A stretch of DNA of 64,000 nucleotides from Pandoraea vervacti (GTDB lineage: Bacteria > Pseudomonadota > Gammaproteobacteria > Burkholderiales > Burkholderiaceae): contig NZ_CP010897.2 of the NCBI RefSeq assembly GCF_000934605.2, positions 4,712,001 to 4,776,000 of the forward strand, read 5' to 3'. Positions 8,578 to 17,540 of this stretch are shown piece after piece. Positions within the stretch are counted from its first letter, which is position 1. Every line of letters begins with the position of its first letter. The notes beneath the pieces were generated by a model. The model worked only from the letters and a program-made list of their open reading frames with translations, was not told where the DNA came from and ran no database searches. The translations under genes were made by a program, and so were the position numbers.

Positions 8578-9876
8578 ATGAGCATGTCCGCCGCGCCGGC
8601 ACGAACTTTCCGCCGGCACCTCCTCGCCAAGCTTTTCGGCACACTGATCCTGCTGTTTCCCGCCGTTTCGCTCGTCGTGCCGCGCGGCGGGAACACGGTC
8701 ATGTTCCTGACCGTCGCGCTCGGCGCGATCGTCCTCTTTTCCTACCGGCAACCGGGGCAAACGTGCGCCCTGGTCAAGACCAATGCCCACGTCCGGGTCC
8801 TGCTCGGCTCGCTGCTGCTGCCGGTTCTGGCCGTTCTGGTCGTGGAGGCGCTGCACGGCAACGTCGTCGCCAACACGCTCGATTCGCCGGTTCGGTTCGT
8901 CCTGGCGATCATCGTGTTTCTAGGACTGCGCAGAATCGTCGATATCCTGCCGCGATGGGTGGATCTCACCTTTGGCGTCGGCGCCCTGTGCGCGGCGCTC
9001 ATGGCGTGGTATTCGACCACCGATCTGATGGCGGCCAGAGCGGAAAGCTCATTTCTGAACCCGATCCATTTCGGCGACATCGCCGTGCTGCTCGGCATTC
9101 TGTCCGTTGTCTCCATTCACTGGTTCAAGCATGACAAGCCGTGGATCGTCGCCCTGAAGATTCTTGGGGCCGCTTCGGGCTGCTATGCTTCCTGGGCGAG
9201 TCAGTCCAGAGGCGGCTGGATCGTGCTGCCATGCCTGCTGATCGTGTGGCTGCTGTGGCGCTATCAACCGGTAAGCCGGGCACGTCGCGCCGCGATCGCC
9301 GTCGTCGCGCTTGTGCTGCTGGCGAGCAGTTTCTCCTCCCAGGTCGTGCGCGATCGGTTCGAGTCGATTCGCTCGGATCTGGTCAGCCTGTCCGACGGCA
9401 ATGCCGACACGTCCACAGGCATTCGGTTAGAACTCTGGAAAGTCGCCGGCACGCTTATCGCCGAGCGGCCCGCGCTCGGCCAGGGAGCCCACGGCTATCG
9501 CGACGCCATGCCGGCGATGGCTGCGTCCGGGCAACTGACGCCCCAGGCCGCCGAACTGGGCAAGGGTGAAGTGCATAACCAGATTCTGGCGTATGCCGTC
9601 GATTACGGGATTCTCGGACTGCTCAGTATTCTGGGCGTCTACATCGGCCCGGCCATCTTCTTTGTCCGCTCCGCACAGTTGCGGCGCGGTCGCGTCGAAA
9701 ATCGCGCGGCGTTGATGGGTCTGATGACGACCGTGGCGTTCGCAGCGTTCGGCCTGACAGTCGAGACGTTCAACCTCAAGGTGACGGTCGCCTTCTACGC
9801 GACGATGCTGGCCCTGTTTGCCGCGATCGCCTATCCTGTCGACTCTCCAGAAAACGAAGCGCCCACCGGCCGATGA
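8578..9876 (+). CDS. O-antigen ligase/polymerase-family membrane protein (WaaL/Wzy-like)
   Basis: This 432-residue polytopic protein has about eleven hydrophobic segments and one large periplasmic loop (about residues 265-345). The loop holds TGIRLELWKV, GQGAHGYR and EVHNQIL, which correspond to the conserved Arg and His of the Wzy_C/O-antigen ligase domain. Family members join polysaccharide units to lipid A-core, or polymerise them, on the periplasmic face. Start ATG 8578; ATG 8584 is two codons in. It is followed closely by a family 2 glycosyltransferase, and the pair probably act in surface glycan assembly although no complete LPS locus is present. Ligase versus polymerase cannot be decided here. 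Confidence 0.8.
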   Translation: MSMSAAPARTFRRHLLAKLFGTLILLFPAVSLVVPRGGNTVMFLTVALGAIVLFSYRQPGQTCALVKTNAHVRVLLGSLLLPVLAVLVVEALHGNVVANTLDSPVRFVLAIIVFLGLRRIVDILPRWVDLTFGVGALCAALMAWYSTTDLMAARAESSFLNPIHFGDIAVLLGILSVVSIHWFKHDKPWIVALKILGAASGCYASWASQSRGGWIVLPCLLIVWLLWRYQPVSRARRAAIAVVALVLLASSFSSQVVRDRFESIRSDLVSLSDGNADTSTGIRLELWKVAGTLIAERPALGQGAHGYRDAMPAMAASGQLTPQAAELGKGEVHNQILAYAVDYGILGLLSILGVYIGPAIFFVRSAQLRRGRVENRAALMGLMTTVAFAAFGLTVETFNLKVTVAFYATMLALFAAIAYPVDSPENEAPTGR

Positions 9877-9892
9877 ACGCGGCGTTCCCGAC

Positions 9893-10786
9893 ATGCTAAG
9901 TATTCTCATCCCGACCTGGAACAACCTTCCGTTCCTCAAGCTGTGCATCGACAGCGTTCGCCGACATTCCGGCCAAGCGCATGAAATCCTCGTTCATGTG
10001 AACGATGGCAGCGATGGCACCCTGGAATGGGTTCGCGAGCAAGGTCTGCGCCACACGCACAGCAGCGGCAATGTGGGCGTGTGCCTGGCGCTTAACCAAC
10101 TCGCGCCGCTCGCGTCGCACGACCAGTTGCTCTTCCTGAACGACGACATGTTCGTCACGCCCGGCTGGGACACGGCACTGATCGACGCCGCCCGCGCGCT
10201 CGACACGCCCGTCTACTATCTGTCGTCAGTGATGATCGAGCCGAACGCTGGCGTCAGCAAGCAGGTCGTGTCGAAGGATTTCGGCACGACCGCCGAGACA
10301 TTCGACGAGGCCGGTCTGCTCGCCTTTGCCGCGTCGTTGGGTCGCAGCGATGTGAACGGCGTGCCCACGCAGCCGACGCTCGTGAGCCGCAGCTTGTGGC
10401 ACCTCGTCGGGGGGTACAGCATCGAGTTCGGACCGGGCATGAGCAGCGACGACGACTTCCTGATGAAGCTGTGGCTGGTCGGATGCCGCACGTTTCGCAT
10501 CGTCGGCAAGAGTGTCGTTTATCACTTCGGATGCCGCTCGACCGGGCGCGTGGTGAAGAACCGCGGTAGCCGCGAGTTTCTGATGAAGTGGGGGATGACG
10601 CAGGCGGAATTCAAGCGCCACTACCTCGACCTGGCGGGCACGCCCGAAGGCGACACGCTGCCGAACGTGCCCACGCCCAGCGGCAAGAGCCGCATCAAGC
10701 GCGCGCTGCACGGCAGCAAACCCTACCCGCTCGAAGACCTCGCGCGCTGGGACGCCAACGTACCTCGTCACCTGAAGCTGGACTGA
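9893..10786 (+). CDS. Family 2 glycosyltransferase
   Basis: This 297-residue GT-A transferase starts directly with the fold (MLSILIPTWNNLPFLKLCIDS). It shows the nucleotide-binding DGSDGT region, FLNDDM as the DxD-like metal site, and a later SSDDDFLMKL acidic motif. It transfers a sugar from a nucleotide donor, probably onto a lipid-linked or core glycan at the cytoplasmic face. It starts 17 bases after the ligase-like gene stops, so the two are one operon. No good ribosome binding site is visible, and coupling to the upstream stop is likely. The C-terminal 70 residues are basic (GKSRIKRALHGSKPYP) and may contact the membrane. Confidence 0.82.
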   Translation: MLSILIPTWNNLPFLKLCIDSVRRHSGQAHEILVHVNDGSDGTLEWVREQGLRHTHSSGNVGVCLALNQLAPLASHDQLLFLNDDMFVTPGWDTALIDAARALDTPVYYLSSVMIEPNAGVSKQVVSKDFGTTAETFDEAGLLAFAASLGRSDVNGVPTQPTLVSRSLWHLVGGYSIEFGPGMSSDDDFLMKLWLVGCRTFRIVGKSVVYHFGCRSTGRVVKNRGSREFLMKWGMTQAEFKRHYLDLAGTPEGDTLPNVPTPSGKSRIKRALHGSKPYPLEDLARWDANVPRHLKLD

Positions 10787-10832
10787 GCGTCCGGCCCGCG
10801 CTGTCTGGTCACGCTGTCTGTTCAGATTCGCA

Positions 10833-11003
10833 TCAGTGCCGTGGGTGGCGGATTCGCGCCCACGCATGCTCGACCCGCTTCACGGCGGGACTCTCCGGGT
10901 GACGCGTCCACCACACCCCCAGTTCCCAGACCATGCCCGCCAGTACCGCGATCACCACGAGTGCGCCGATCGTGTACCAGATCTCACCGAATGAGCTTGT
11001 CAT
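10833..11003 (-). CDS. Small single-helix membrane protein (56 aa)
   Basis: This 56-residue protein has one hydrophobic segment (IGALVVIAVLAGMVWELGVWW) followed by a basic, His/Arg-rich tail. ATG 11003 is preceded by GGGAGG at good spacing, which supports translation and makes the upstream in-frame codons unnecessary. It is convergent with the glycosyltransferase and co-directional with the exporter upstream. No known family; likely an inner-membrane microprotein. Confidence 0.55.
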   Translation of the reverse strand: MTSSFGEIWYTIGALVVIAVLAGMVWELGVWWTRHPESPAVKRVEHAWARIRHPRH

Positions 11004-11069
11004 CGCGGCCTCCCGAAAATGCGTCACGGGCGGCCGACGGCCGTCCGTGATTGCATTCTAGGCGACGAA

Positions 11070-11089
11070 ACCCGGCTTGCCCGCCGGGT
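11070..11089 (-). terminator. Candidate terminator after the YeiH-type exporter
   Basis: A 7-bp stem ACCCGGC/GCCGGGT with a 6-base loop lies 30 bases after the stop of the minus-strand exporter. On the minus strand it is followed by TTTCG. Confidence 0.45.
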
Positions 11090-11120
11090 CTGCCCTAAGG
11101 CGTGAGGATCGGCGCGTCGC

Positions 11121-12182
11121 TCAGAGCTGCCCCATGCCCAATTGCACCACCAGACTGCTGACCGACACTGCGGCCCACACGCCAAGGCCCAGCAGGATGG
11201 GACGCACGCCCGTCGAGGCCATGCGGCGCAGGTTCGACGACAGGCCAATGGCGGTCAGTGCCACGATGATCAGGAATTCGGCGGCGTCGTGAATCCACGG
11301 CTGCAGACTCGCGGGGACCAGCCCGGCGGTACGAATACCCGACGCGATCAGAAAGCCGAGGATGAACCACGGGAAGATGCGGGCAAGGCTGAAGTTACCG
11401 GCGCCGGCACGCTTGGCGCGATAGGCGACGATGGCCGCCAGCGTCAGACAGATCGGAATGATCAGCGTCGCGCGGGTGAGCTTCACGATGGTGGCGTAAT
11501 CGCCGGCAGCCTTGCTGTAGCTGTAACCTGCGGCCACCACCGACGACGTATCGTTGATCGCCGTCCCCGCCCACATGCCGAAGCCGAGGTCCGAGAGGTG
11601 AAGCGCGTGACCGAGCACCGGGAACAGCAGCACGGCGGCAATGTTGAACAGGAAGATGGTCGAGATGGCGAACGCCGTCTCATGATCGTCTGGCTTGACG
11701 ATGGGCGTGACGGCAGCAATGGCCGACCCGCCGCAGATCGCCGTACCCACACCGATGAGCAGCTTGAGTTTGTCAGGCACGCCAAGCAGGCGCCCCAGCC
11801 CCCAGGCCGACAACCCTGCGGCAGTGATCGTCACGGCCGTGACCGCCAGAGACTCCAGTCCGGTATGCGCCACCTGCGACAGGCTCAGACCGAAGCCAAG
11901 CGCAATGATCGACCACTGGAGCACGTACTTCGAGGCGAACTTGATACCGGCTTCGTAACGCGCGCCCGGCGGGAAAATATTGCGAACGAGAATGCCCAGC
12001 AAAATACCGAACACGGGGCCGCCGACGAGCGGCATCTGACGCCCGAGCAGCAAGGCCACGAAAGCGATGACGGTCGAGAGAACCAGCCCCGCCCACGGAT
12101 TGTGCTGATCCGGCACCAGCGTATCGGGACGCGCGGCCGAAGCCGAAGCGCGGGTCGATGCAGCGTGGGTTTTTGTGGTCAT
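11121..12182 (-). CDS. YeiH/UPF0324-family putative sulfate exporter
   Basis: This 353-residue integral membrane protein has about ten helices and is of the YeiH family (Cons_hypoth698), annotated elsewhere as putative sulfate exporters. Recognisable segments are GLSLSQVAHTG, the re-entrant GVGTAICGGSAIAAVTPIV, and GTAINDTSSVVAAGYSYS, which sit where the family's conserved transport core lies. ATG 12182 is chosen because AAAGGAG lies eight bases upstream; a GTG at 12191 would overlap that site. The promoter region holds an AT-rich inverted repeat. YeiH genes are often controlled by a LysR protein, but none is adjacent here. Confidence 0.82.
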   Translation of the reverse strand: MTTKTHAASTRASASAARPDTLVPDQHNPWAGLVLSTVIAFVALLLGRQMPLVGGPVFGILLGILVRNIFPPGARYEAGIKFASKYVLQWSIIALGFGLSLSQVAHTGLESLAVTAVTITAAGLSAWGLGRLLGVPDKLKLLIGVGTAICGGSAIAAVTPIVKPDDHETAFAISTIFLFNIAAVLLFPVLGHALHLSDLGFGMWAGTAINDTSSVVAAGYSYSKAAGDYATIVKLTRATLIIPICLTLAAIVAYRAKRAGAGNFSLARIFPWFILGFLIASGIRTAGLVPASLQPWIHDAAEFLIIVALTAIGLSSNLRRMASTGVRPILLGLGVWAAVSVSSLVVQLGMGQL

Positions 12183-12245
12183 TGCAGGCACTCCTTTCGA
12201 ATGACTGCAAGTCTAAGAACGCCGCATCAATAATAAAAATCGTTA

Positions 12246-12276
12246 TATCGGATACAAAATATTCGAATTTCCGATA
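12246..12276. promoter_or_regulatory. AT-rich inverted repeat in the exporter promoter region
   Basis: TATCGGA and TCCGATA are separated by 17 bases in an AT-rich island about 65-95 bases upstream of the exporter start. The arrangement resembles a LysR or TetR-type operator, but the cognate regulator is unknown. Confidence 0.4.
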
Positions 12277-12320
12277 AATCCGGAACTGCGTCCTAACGTC
12301 CTGATTCGTTTGCCGTTTTT

Positions 12321-12370
12321 GTGCCCGTTCTGTGCCCAACTCTGTGCCCGCTCTGTGCCCGCTCTGTGCC
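12321..12370 (+). repeat. 11-bp tandem repeat (CTCTGTGCCCG)
   Basis: Two exact and one truncated copy of CTCTGTGCCCG (12340-12370) are preceded by two degraded versions. The array lies upstream of the isomerase gene at 12461. Confidence 0.75.
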
Positions 12371-12460
12371 ATTCCGGACGCGCTCACGCGCCGTTACACT
12401 GTCTGAGCGCCTACCGGCGCCATCAGCCGGACACGATGCCAACAAAGGAGACCGCGCCTC

Positions 12461-13123
12461 ATGTCGCAAACCGCCGACACCCCTGCCCGCCGGGCACAGT
12501 GGTATTTCGATTTCGCCTCGCCGTTCGCGTATCTGCAATTCGAACGTTTCGACACGCTCCCGCGCACGCTTCCCATCGACCTGAAGCCGATCGTGCTCGG
12601 CGCAATTCTCGTGCACCTGCAGACGCAGGGACCCGCGGAAACGCCGCACAAACGCATCTTCACCTACCGGATGGCGCAATTTCGGGCGGAGCAGGACGGC
12701 ATTGCCTTCAAGATGCCGCCGGTGCATCCCTTCCACCCGATCCGCGTGCTGCGGCTGGCCGTGTCGCTTGGCGCGACGCATGAGGTCGTGCGCACGATCT
12801 TTCGTTTCATCTGGGCGCAGGGGCGCGACGTCACCGATGAGCGAGGCTGGGCAGACCTGAGCGAGCGCCTCGGCCTGTCGGCCCATGAAGCGACCGCGCG
12901 GGCCGAAATGCCGGAGGTCAAGGCCGCGTTGCGCGAGAACACTGAAGCGGCCATTGCCGCCGGCGTGTTCGGCGTGCCGACGTTTGCCTATGACGGGGAG
13001 TTGTATTGGGGCGACGACGCCACGGCACTGTTCCGCCATTGCCTGGCGCATCCGGAGTGGCTGCAATCGCCGGACGTCAAACGATTACAACAGGTGACTG
13101 TGGGCGTGCGACGCGAACGCTGA
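12461..13123 (+). CDS. 2-hydroxychromene-2-carboxylate isomerase/GST-kappa family (DsbA-like fold)
   Basis: This 220-residue cytosolic protein has the thioredoxin-like DsbA fold. The N-terminal YFDFASPFAYL has Ser20 where DsbA has its CxxC, which is typical of GST-kappa and HCCA isomerases that use bound glutathione. The cis-proline region is GVFGVPTFAYDGELYWGDD, again as in this family. Such enzymes isomerise chromene or similar intermediates of naphthalene catabolism, or serve as general glutathione-dependent isomerases; no aromatic catabolic genes are adjacent. AAAGGAG upstream supports ATG 12461. Confidence 0.82.
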   Translation: MSQTADTPARRAQWYFDFASPFAYLQFERFDTLPRTLPIDLKPIVLGAILVHLQTQGPAETPHKRIFTYRMAQFRAEQDGIAFKMPPVHPFHPIRVLRLAVSLGATHEVVRTIFRFIWAQGRDVTDERGWADLSERLGLSAHEATARAEMPEVKAALRENTEAAIAAGVFGVPTFAYDGELYWGDDATALFRHCLAHPEWLQSPDVKRLQQVTVGVRRER

Positions 13124-13146
13124 AGCGCCTGCCGCGGACAGACCGG

Positions 13147-14499
13147 TTATTTTCCGGCGCCGAGCACCAGCGGCAACGACACGGCGTCGGCCATGGCGGC
13201 ATAACCGGCGTCGCTCGGGTGCGTGCCGTCGCCACTGTCCAGGCGCGGCAACATGCGGGTGGGCTGCGACGGATCGCGCAGCGCAGCGTCGAAGTCGACC
13301 ACGCCGTCGAACGCCCCCGCCGTACGCACCCACTGATTCACGGCTTCACGCACCGCTTCTCGCTCCGGCGGCAACTTGCCGGGCGGGATCGTGGTGCCGA
13401 TGATGCGCACGTTGTGCGCGCGCGCGGCGGCGATCAGCGACTGATACCCCGCGATCATCTCGGGGGCGGTCACAATCACATGCGGGACGTCGCAATCCAG
13501 ACCCGCGTGGGGTGGCACATAGCCGAAATTGATGTCGTTGATGCCGATCTGCACGACGACCGTCTTCACGCCCGGTTGCTCCAGCGCGTCGCGACGAAAA
13601 CGCGCGACCAGCCGTTCGCCGTAGCAAGCGGAATCGTTCAGCAGACGATTGCCGCTGATGCCGAGATTGAGCACGGCGACATCGCGTCGCCCGGCGCTCT
13701 CCAGACGCCGCGCCAGCCCGTCCGGCCAGCGACGGTTGGCGTTGAGCGAGCTACGCATGCCGTCGGTAATCGAATCGCCGATGGCGACGATGGCGTGCGA
13801 GGGCGCATCCGGCACCACGCTTAGCCCGGCAAGCCACAAGGTGTTCGTGAACCGCGACGGGAACGACGCCGCCTGAGCGTCACCGACGAAGTCGCCGGCG
13901 CCGCTCAGAAACGCCGTCTGCTGGGCGATCTTGTGCCACGTCGTCGGCGTTTTCGACTCGCGCGTGAAAAGGCTGATGGCCAACGGCGTGCCGGCGCGTA
14001 CGGCGAACGGCAACGGATCACTCTCCATCGACGCCCCCGGCGCAATACGCACTGTCGGCTGCGTGCCGAAGGTCAGCTCGCGCAGGCTCGCGGCATCGAT
14101 CGCCGCGCCGCGCACCGAGATCGCCAGGCTGGCGCGGTCGATGACAAGCGGTTGCGTGCCGTACGCGTTCGAGAAGCGCACGCGCACTTCATTGCCGGAG
14201 AGTGTCGGAAAAACGATCTGACGCACGGTACGCCCGCCGACCGCCGGTGCCCGATTGAACGAGGGCGCGGCGGGATGTTGCGCCACGGCCTGCGGCGCCG
14301 TCGCCCATGCGCCGACGCGCGTGCTGTGCGGGTTAGGGACATCGGGCACGCGACGCGCTTCCCGAACGCTCGAAGGGGTCGCCGTACCGGTCGCGCCTTG
14401 GGCGAAGGCGGGCGACGCAACGCCGATTGCCGCCGTCACGATAGCGGCAGCGGCGACCTTCAACGCGCGACTAGAGACGACACGCAGGGCACGGTGCAT
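13147..14499 (-). CDS. Secreted SGNH/GDSL-family hydrolase
   Basis: This 450-residue exported esterase-like protein has a signal peptide (basic MHRALRVVSSRALK, hydrophobic AAAAIVTAAIGVA, cleavage near AFA-QG). It continues with a beta-rich N-terminal domain of about 190 residues, then the SGNH core: block I IGDSITDG with the nucleophile Ser, block II Gly in LNLGISGNRL, block III GINDI, and block V DGTHPSDAGY with the Asp-His pair. Substrates of similar periplasmic enzymes are acetylated sugars or lipids. ATG 14499 best fits the signal peptide; ATG 14553 would add 18 residues. It is convergent with the isomerase gene. Confidence 0.85.
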   Translation of the reverse strand: MHRALRVVSSRALKVAAAAIVTAAIGVASPAFAQGATGTATPSSVREARRVPDVPNPHSTRVGAWATAPQAVAQHPAAPSFNRAPAVGGRTVRQIVFPTLSGNEVRVRFSNAYGTQPLVIDRASLAISVRGAAIDAASLRELTFGTQPTVRIAPGASMESDPLPFAVRAGTPLAISLFTRESKTPTTWHKIAQQTAFLSGAGDFVGDAQAASFPSRFTNTLWLAGLSVVPDAPSHAIVAIGDSITDGMRSSLNANRRWPDGLARRLESAGRRDVAVLNLGISGNRLLNDSACYGERLVARFRRDALEQPGVKTVVVQIGINDINFGYVPPHAGLDCDVPHVIVTAPEMIAGYQSLIAAARAHNVRIIGTTIPPGKLPPEREAVREAVNQWVRTAGAFDGVVDFDAALRDPSQPTRMLPRLDSGDGTHPSDAGYAAMADAVSLPLVLGAGK

Positions 14500-14734
14500 G
14501 CAGGGCAAGCCCTCGGCAGCGAGGAACCGGTAATTCAGGAACGTCGGGGGCATCGAAACAACGTCGGCAACATGGGCAATCGAGGCAGCAGTCGCCATTG
14601 TGCCTGATTGTGGCCGTTGGCAAGGACTTACATTGCCTTTCGGGCCGACGCCCTTTGTCTCTGTGCGCTCCCACGCCTCGTTCGGGCGCTGCGCAACGTG
14701 GTGCGTCCGAAATGCCGAAATCGGCAAGCCAAAA

Positions 14735-15322
14735 TCAGCGTGTCGAAATCACGATGGCAACGCGACGATTCTGCGCGCGTCCGGCGGGCGTGCTGTTATC
14801 CGCGACCGGATTGCGCTTGCCCGCGCCAATGGTCTGGATCCCGGCGCGCTGCATGCCTGCGTCCACGAGCACCCCCGCCACGGCGTCGGCGCGACGAGCG
14901 GAGAGTTGCTCGTTGTAGGCGTCGCTGCCGACCGAGTCCGTGTATCCGTAGACGCGCACCGTGTTGAGTCCGACCTTCACGAGCGTGCGTCCGATGCGCA
15001 GTACGGTCTCGCGCGCCGGGTCGCGCACTACGAACTTGTCGGTATCGAACAACACGGTGTCCGACATGCCGAACTCCCAACCCTCGTCCGTCTGCGTAAA
15101 GCCCTCGGACTTGAGCGCCGCGATCTGCTCGGGCGTGAGGCCGTGCACCGGCGTGGTCTGGCAGCCGGCCAGCACGCCAACGCCGAGCAGGCAGGCGAGC
15201 AGCATGGCACGCCGGGCGGAAAACTTCAACAGCGCGAGCGTGCGCGCGATGGCGATAACCAGTGCCAAGATGGGAGCGCCGCGCAACGCGCGCTCACGTA
15301 TGTGATGAGAGCTCAAAACCAT
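14735..15322 (-). CDS. yfiB: YfiB-like OmpA-family outer-membrane lipoprotein
   Basis: This is a lipoprotein of up to 195 residues. A lipobox (GVGVLAGC) follows a hydrophobic segment, and a C-terminal OmpA/Pal domain shows VLFDTDKFVVRD, VYGYTDSVGSDAYN, LSARRADAV and AQNRRVAIVI, the peptidoglycan-binding pattern. It is the third gene behind a yfiR-like and a yfiN-like gene, the order known from Pseudomonas yfiRNB (tpbA region/YfiBNR). There, YfiB sequesters the periplasmic inhibitor YfiR at the cell wall and so frees the cyclase YfiN. The assignment as YfiB rests mainly on this context. The start is uncertain: ATG 15322 gives a long N-region with two hydrophobic stretches, while ATG 15208 lies almost inside the lipobox. 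Confidence 0.75.
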   Translation of the reverse strand: MVLSSHHIRERALRGAPILALVIAIARTLALLKFSARRAMLLACLLGVGVLAGCQTTPVHGLTPEQIAALKSEGFTQTDEGWEFGMSDTVLFDTDKFVVRDPARETVLRIGRTLVKVGLNTVRVYGYTDSVGSDAYNEQLSARRADAVAGVLVDAGMQRAGIQTIGAGKRNPVADNSTPAGRAQNRRVAIVISTR

Positions 15323-15393
15323 TCCCCATTGCAGTGTGAAATCCGGTCGTCGTTCTTACTTGTTATGAATACTGCCAGACGCTGCTCGCCGCC

Positions 15394-16833
15394 TTATTCC
15401 TTGGCGCTTTGCGCAACATGCCAGGTGCCCAGGCCGGCACGCTTGGCCTGATACATCGCCGCATCCGCGGCACGCAGCAGCGTGGACGCGTCGTGCGCAT
15501 GCGTCGGGTACAACGCAACGCCGATGCTCATCGACGTGACCAAATCGTCGCCCCCCGGCAACGCAATGGGCTTCTCCATCGATGAGAGCAGCGTCTGTGC
15601 GAGCCGCACGGCGTTCGACGTCTGGCGCACGCCCGGCAGCATCACGGCGAACTCGTCGCCGCCCAGACGCGCCACCAGATCGCCCTCGCGCAGCGGCTGC
15701 CGCAAACGCTGCGCAATCGCCACGAGAACGGCATCGCCGGCATCGTGGCCGAGCTGATCGTTGATGTCCTTGAATCGATTGCTATCGAGGTACAGCAGCG
15801 CGACATGCGTGCCCAATTCGCGCGCTTCGCCAAGCGCCTGCGTGAGGCGCGACTCGAAGTAGGCACGATTCGGCAATCCCGTGAGCGGATCGTGATTCGC
15901 CTGATGCGCGAGCGTGGCGTTCTGTGCGCGCAAGTGGTTCTGCCAGCCTTCGAACTCGTCGAGCAGCGCATTGAAGTCATCGCCCAGTTCCTTGAGCTCG
16001 GCAATCGGCGTGGCGGCCACACGCTGATGAAATGCCCGCTCGCGGCGCACCGCATGTGCGACTTCCGCCAGCGCACGCAACGGCTTGACGATATCGCGAT
16101 GCATGCGTTTGGCAAGCACGTTCGCCACGGCAAACGTCACCAGCAGGCACGCCAGCACCCCGCCGATGCCGCTCACGAGAAAGACGAAGAACTGCTTGCC
16201 CTGCCCCTGCACTTCGATCTGTCCGACGACGTTGCCGTCATGGCGAATGGGCAACGTCACTGGCCCTGGCAACGCAATATCGGCGACGGTGCGCTCGATC
16301 TTGGCCAGCGTGCCGCCGTCTGCACGCCGCCACATGGCGAACTGGGCGTTGCGGGCATCGACCACTCGCACTTGCACCACGTCTTCGTCGTTGGCGATGA
16401 GCGCAATCGCCTCCTGCGCGGCCACGCGATCACCGAACACGACCGCCGCCTCGGCCGTGTAGGCGAGCGAGCGACCGACAAGCAGCAGATTGTTTTCAGC
16501 GTAGGCGCGTAACGCGATCCATGCCACCAGCGAGAGCGAGAGTGCCGCGAGCACGACAGCGGAGACAGCCAGTCGCAGGTGCGTGCGTCGCAGCACGCGT
16601 TGCAGCGACGGCCGACGCGAGCGCATGAGCGCAGACGCGCTCGAAGGTTCGGTAGCAGCGCAAGCGCCGCGCGAGGGCGAGGTCGGAGCGCTAGAGGCTG
16701 TCGGGGCCGTCGACGCGTCCGGCGTCGGTTCGCGAGCGCCGCCGCCGGGGGCTGCATCGCCCTGGACCTGCTTCGGCAGGAGTCCGGCGACGGGGCCAGG
16801 GGGGGGATGGGCGGGGGGGAATTGGGTTGTCAT
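15394..16833 (-). CDS. yfiN: YfiN/TpbB-like membrane diguanylate cyclase (CHASE8-HAMP-GGDEF)
   Basis: This 479-residue inner-membrane cyclase makes cyclic di-GMP. An 80-residue Pro/Ala/Ser-rich cytoplasmic extension precedes TM1 (about 88-110). A periplasmic CHASE8-like domain holds LLLVGRSLAYTAEAAVVFGD, followed by TM2 (about 214-240), HAMP, and a GGDEF domain with the active GGDEF at 391-395. An inhibitory RxxD site (REGD, 382-385) lies five residues before it. The gene starts inside the stop of yfiR (ATGA), with GGGGAC upstream, so inhibitor and cyclase are coupled. In Pseudomonas, YfiR binds the periplasmic part and represses activity. The long disordered N-terminus is not typical of YfiN and may be a real extension or a mis-chosen start. 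Confidence 0.85.
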   Translation of the reverse strand: MTTQFPPAHPPPGPVAGLLPKQVQGDAAPGGGAREPTPDASTAPTASSAPTSPSRGACAATEPSSASALMRSRRPSLQRVLRRTHLRLAVSAVVLAALSLSLVAWIALRAYAENNLLLVGRSLAYTAEAAVVFGDRVAAQEAIALIANDEDVVQVRVVDARNAQFAMWRRADGGTLAKIERTVADIALPGPVTLPIRHDGNVVGQIEVQGQGKQFFVFLVSGIGGVLACLLVTFAVANVLAKRMHRDIVKPLRALAEVAHAVRRERAFHQRVAATPIAELKELGDDFNALLDEFEGWQNHLRAQNATLAHQANHDPLTGLPNRAYFESRLTQALGEARELGTHVALLYLDSNRFKDINDQLGHDAGDAVLVAIAQRLRQPLREGDLVARLGGDEFAVMLPGVRQTSNAVRLAQTLLSSMEKPIALPGGDDLVTSMSIGVALYPTHAHDASTLLRAADAAMYQAKRAGLGTWHVAQSAKE

Positions 16834-17540
16834 GGTGTCCCCGGTTTTCGCGCCAGCTTCAGCACGTTCGGGTGGACACGTACGCCGCTGCGCGCGACGG
16901 TGTCGAGGTTGATATCGAATGTCACCCGCTCGGCATCGACGTTCAGGCAGAACATCGTGCCAAGGGTGCACGAATCATTGCGCTCGCTGATCGTGAGCAC
17001 GGCATGACCGGCGAGTGACGCCAGGACCTGACGACGCTCTGCGTCGCTTACGGCGCCGAGATACAACGCATCGCACAACGAACCGATGGCAGGCTCCGCC
17101 GCCGATAACCGGTGCGCGTCGACCGGCGGCGTACTGTTCGATGCGGCACTTGCCGACGCATTCGCTGAGGTATTCGCTGAGGTACTCGCTGAGGCACCCG
17201 AGGACGCGCTCGCTGATGCGCCCTGCGGCGCAAGCAACTCACGGGCATAGTCGGTGTGGCCGACGACGCACAAACGCACCCGGGCGGGCGGTGTCGGCCA
17301 GCGCGTGAAACTGACGATACCCAGCACGACCTGCCGCACGTTGGCGTCGCGCACGCTCGCAGGGGCGACCGACGCTCCCGCGCCGCCGCTGGCGGGCGTC
17401 TGCGCCCGAGCCTGACCGAACGGGACGGCGCTCAGTACCAGACAAAAGAGCATCAGACGCGCACGGAAAAACAGAACCGCGCGGCAATCGCGCCGCGGGC
17501 CCCGTGTCACGCTGCTCGTCTTTGTCCAGACGCTATGCAA
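16830..17540 (-). CDS. yfiR: YfiR-family periplasmic inhibitor with Ser/Ala-rich insertion
   Basis: This 236-residue exported protein has a signal segment (LMLFCLVLSAVPFGQARA, cleavage near ARA-QT) and the YfiR fold: NVRQVVLGIVSFTRWP, then RLCVVGHT, SLCDALYLGAV, LTISERNDSC and MFCLNV, ending in a strand and helix. The four cysteines match the two disulfides that control YfiR redox sensing. Between the strand with the first cysteine and the next helix sits a low-complexity insert of about 30 residues made almost only of Ala, Ser, Asn and Thr. YfiR normally holds YfiN inactive in the periplasm. It is first in yfiR-yfiN-yfiB and overlaps yfiN by four bases. Confidence 0.82.
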   Translation of the reverse strand: MHSVWTKTSSVTRGPRRDCRAVLFFRARLMLFCLVLSAVPFGQARAQTPASGGAGASVAPASVRDANVRQVVLGIVSFTRWPTPPARVRLCVVGHTDYARELLAPQGASASASSGASASTSANTSANASASAASNSTPPVDAHRLSAAEPAIGSLCDALYLGAVSDAERRQVLASLAGHAVLTISERNDSCTLGTMFCLNVDAERVTFDINLDTVARSGVRVHPNVLKLARKPGTP

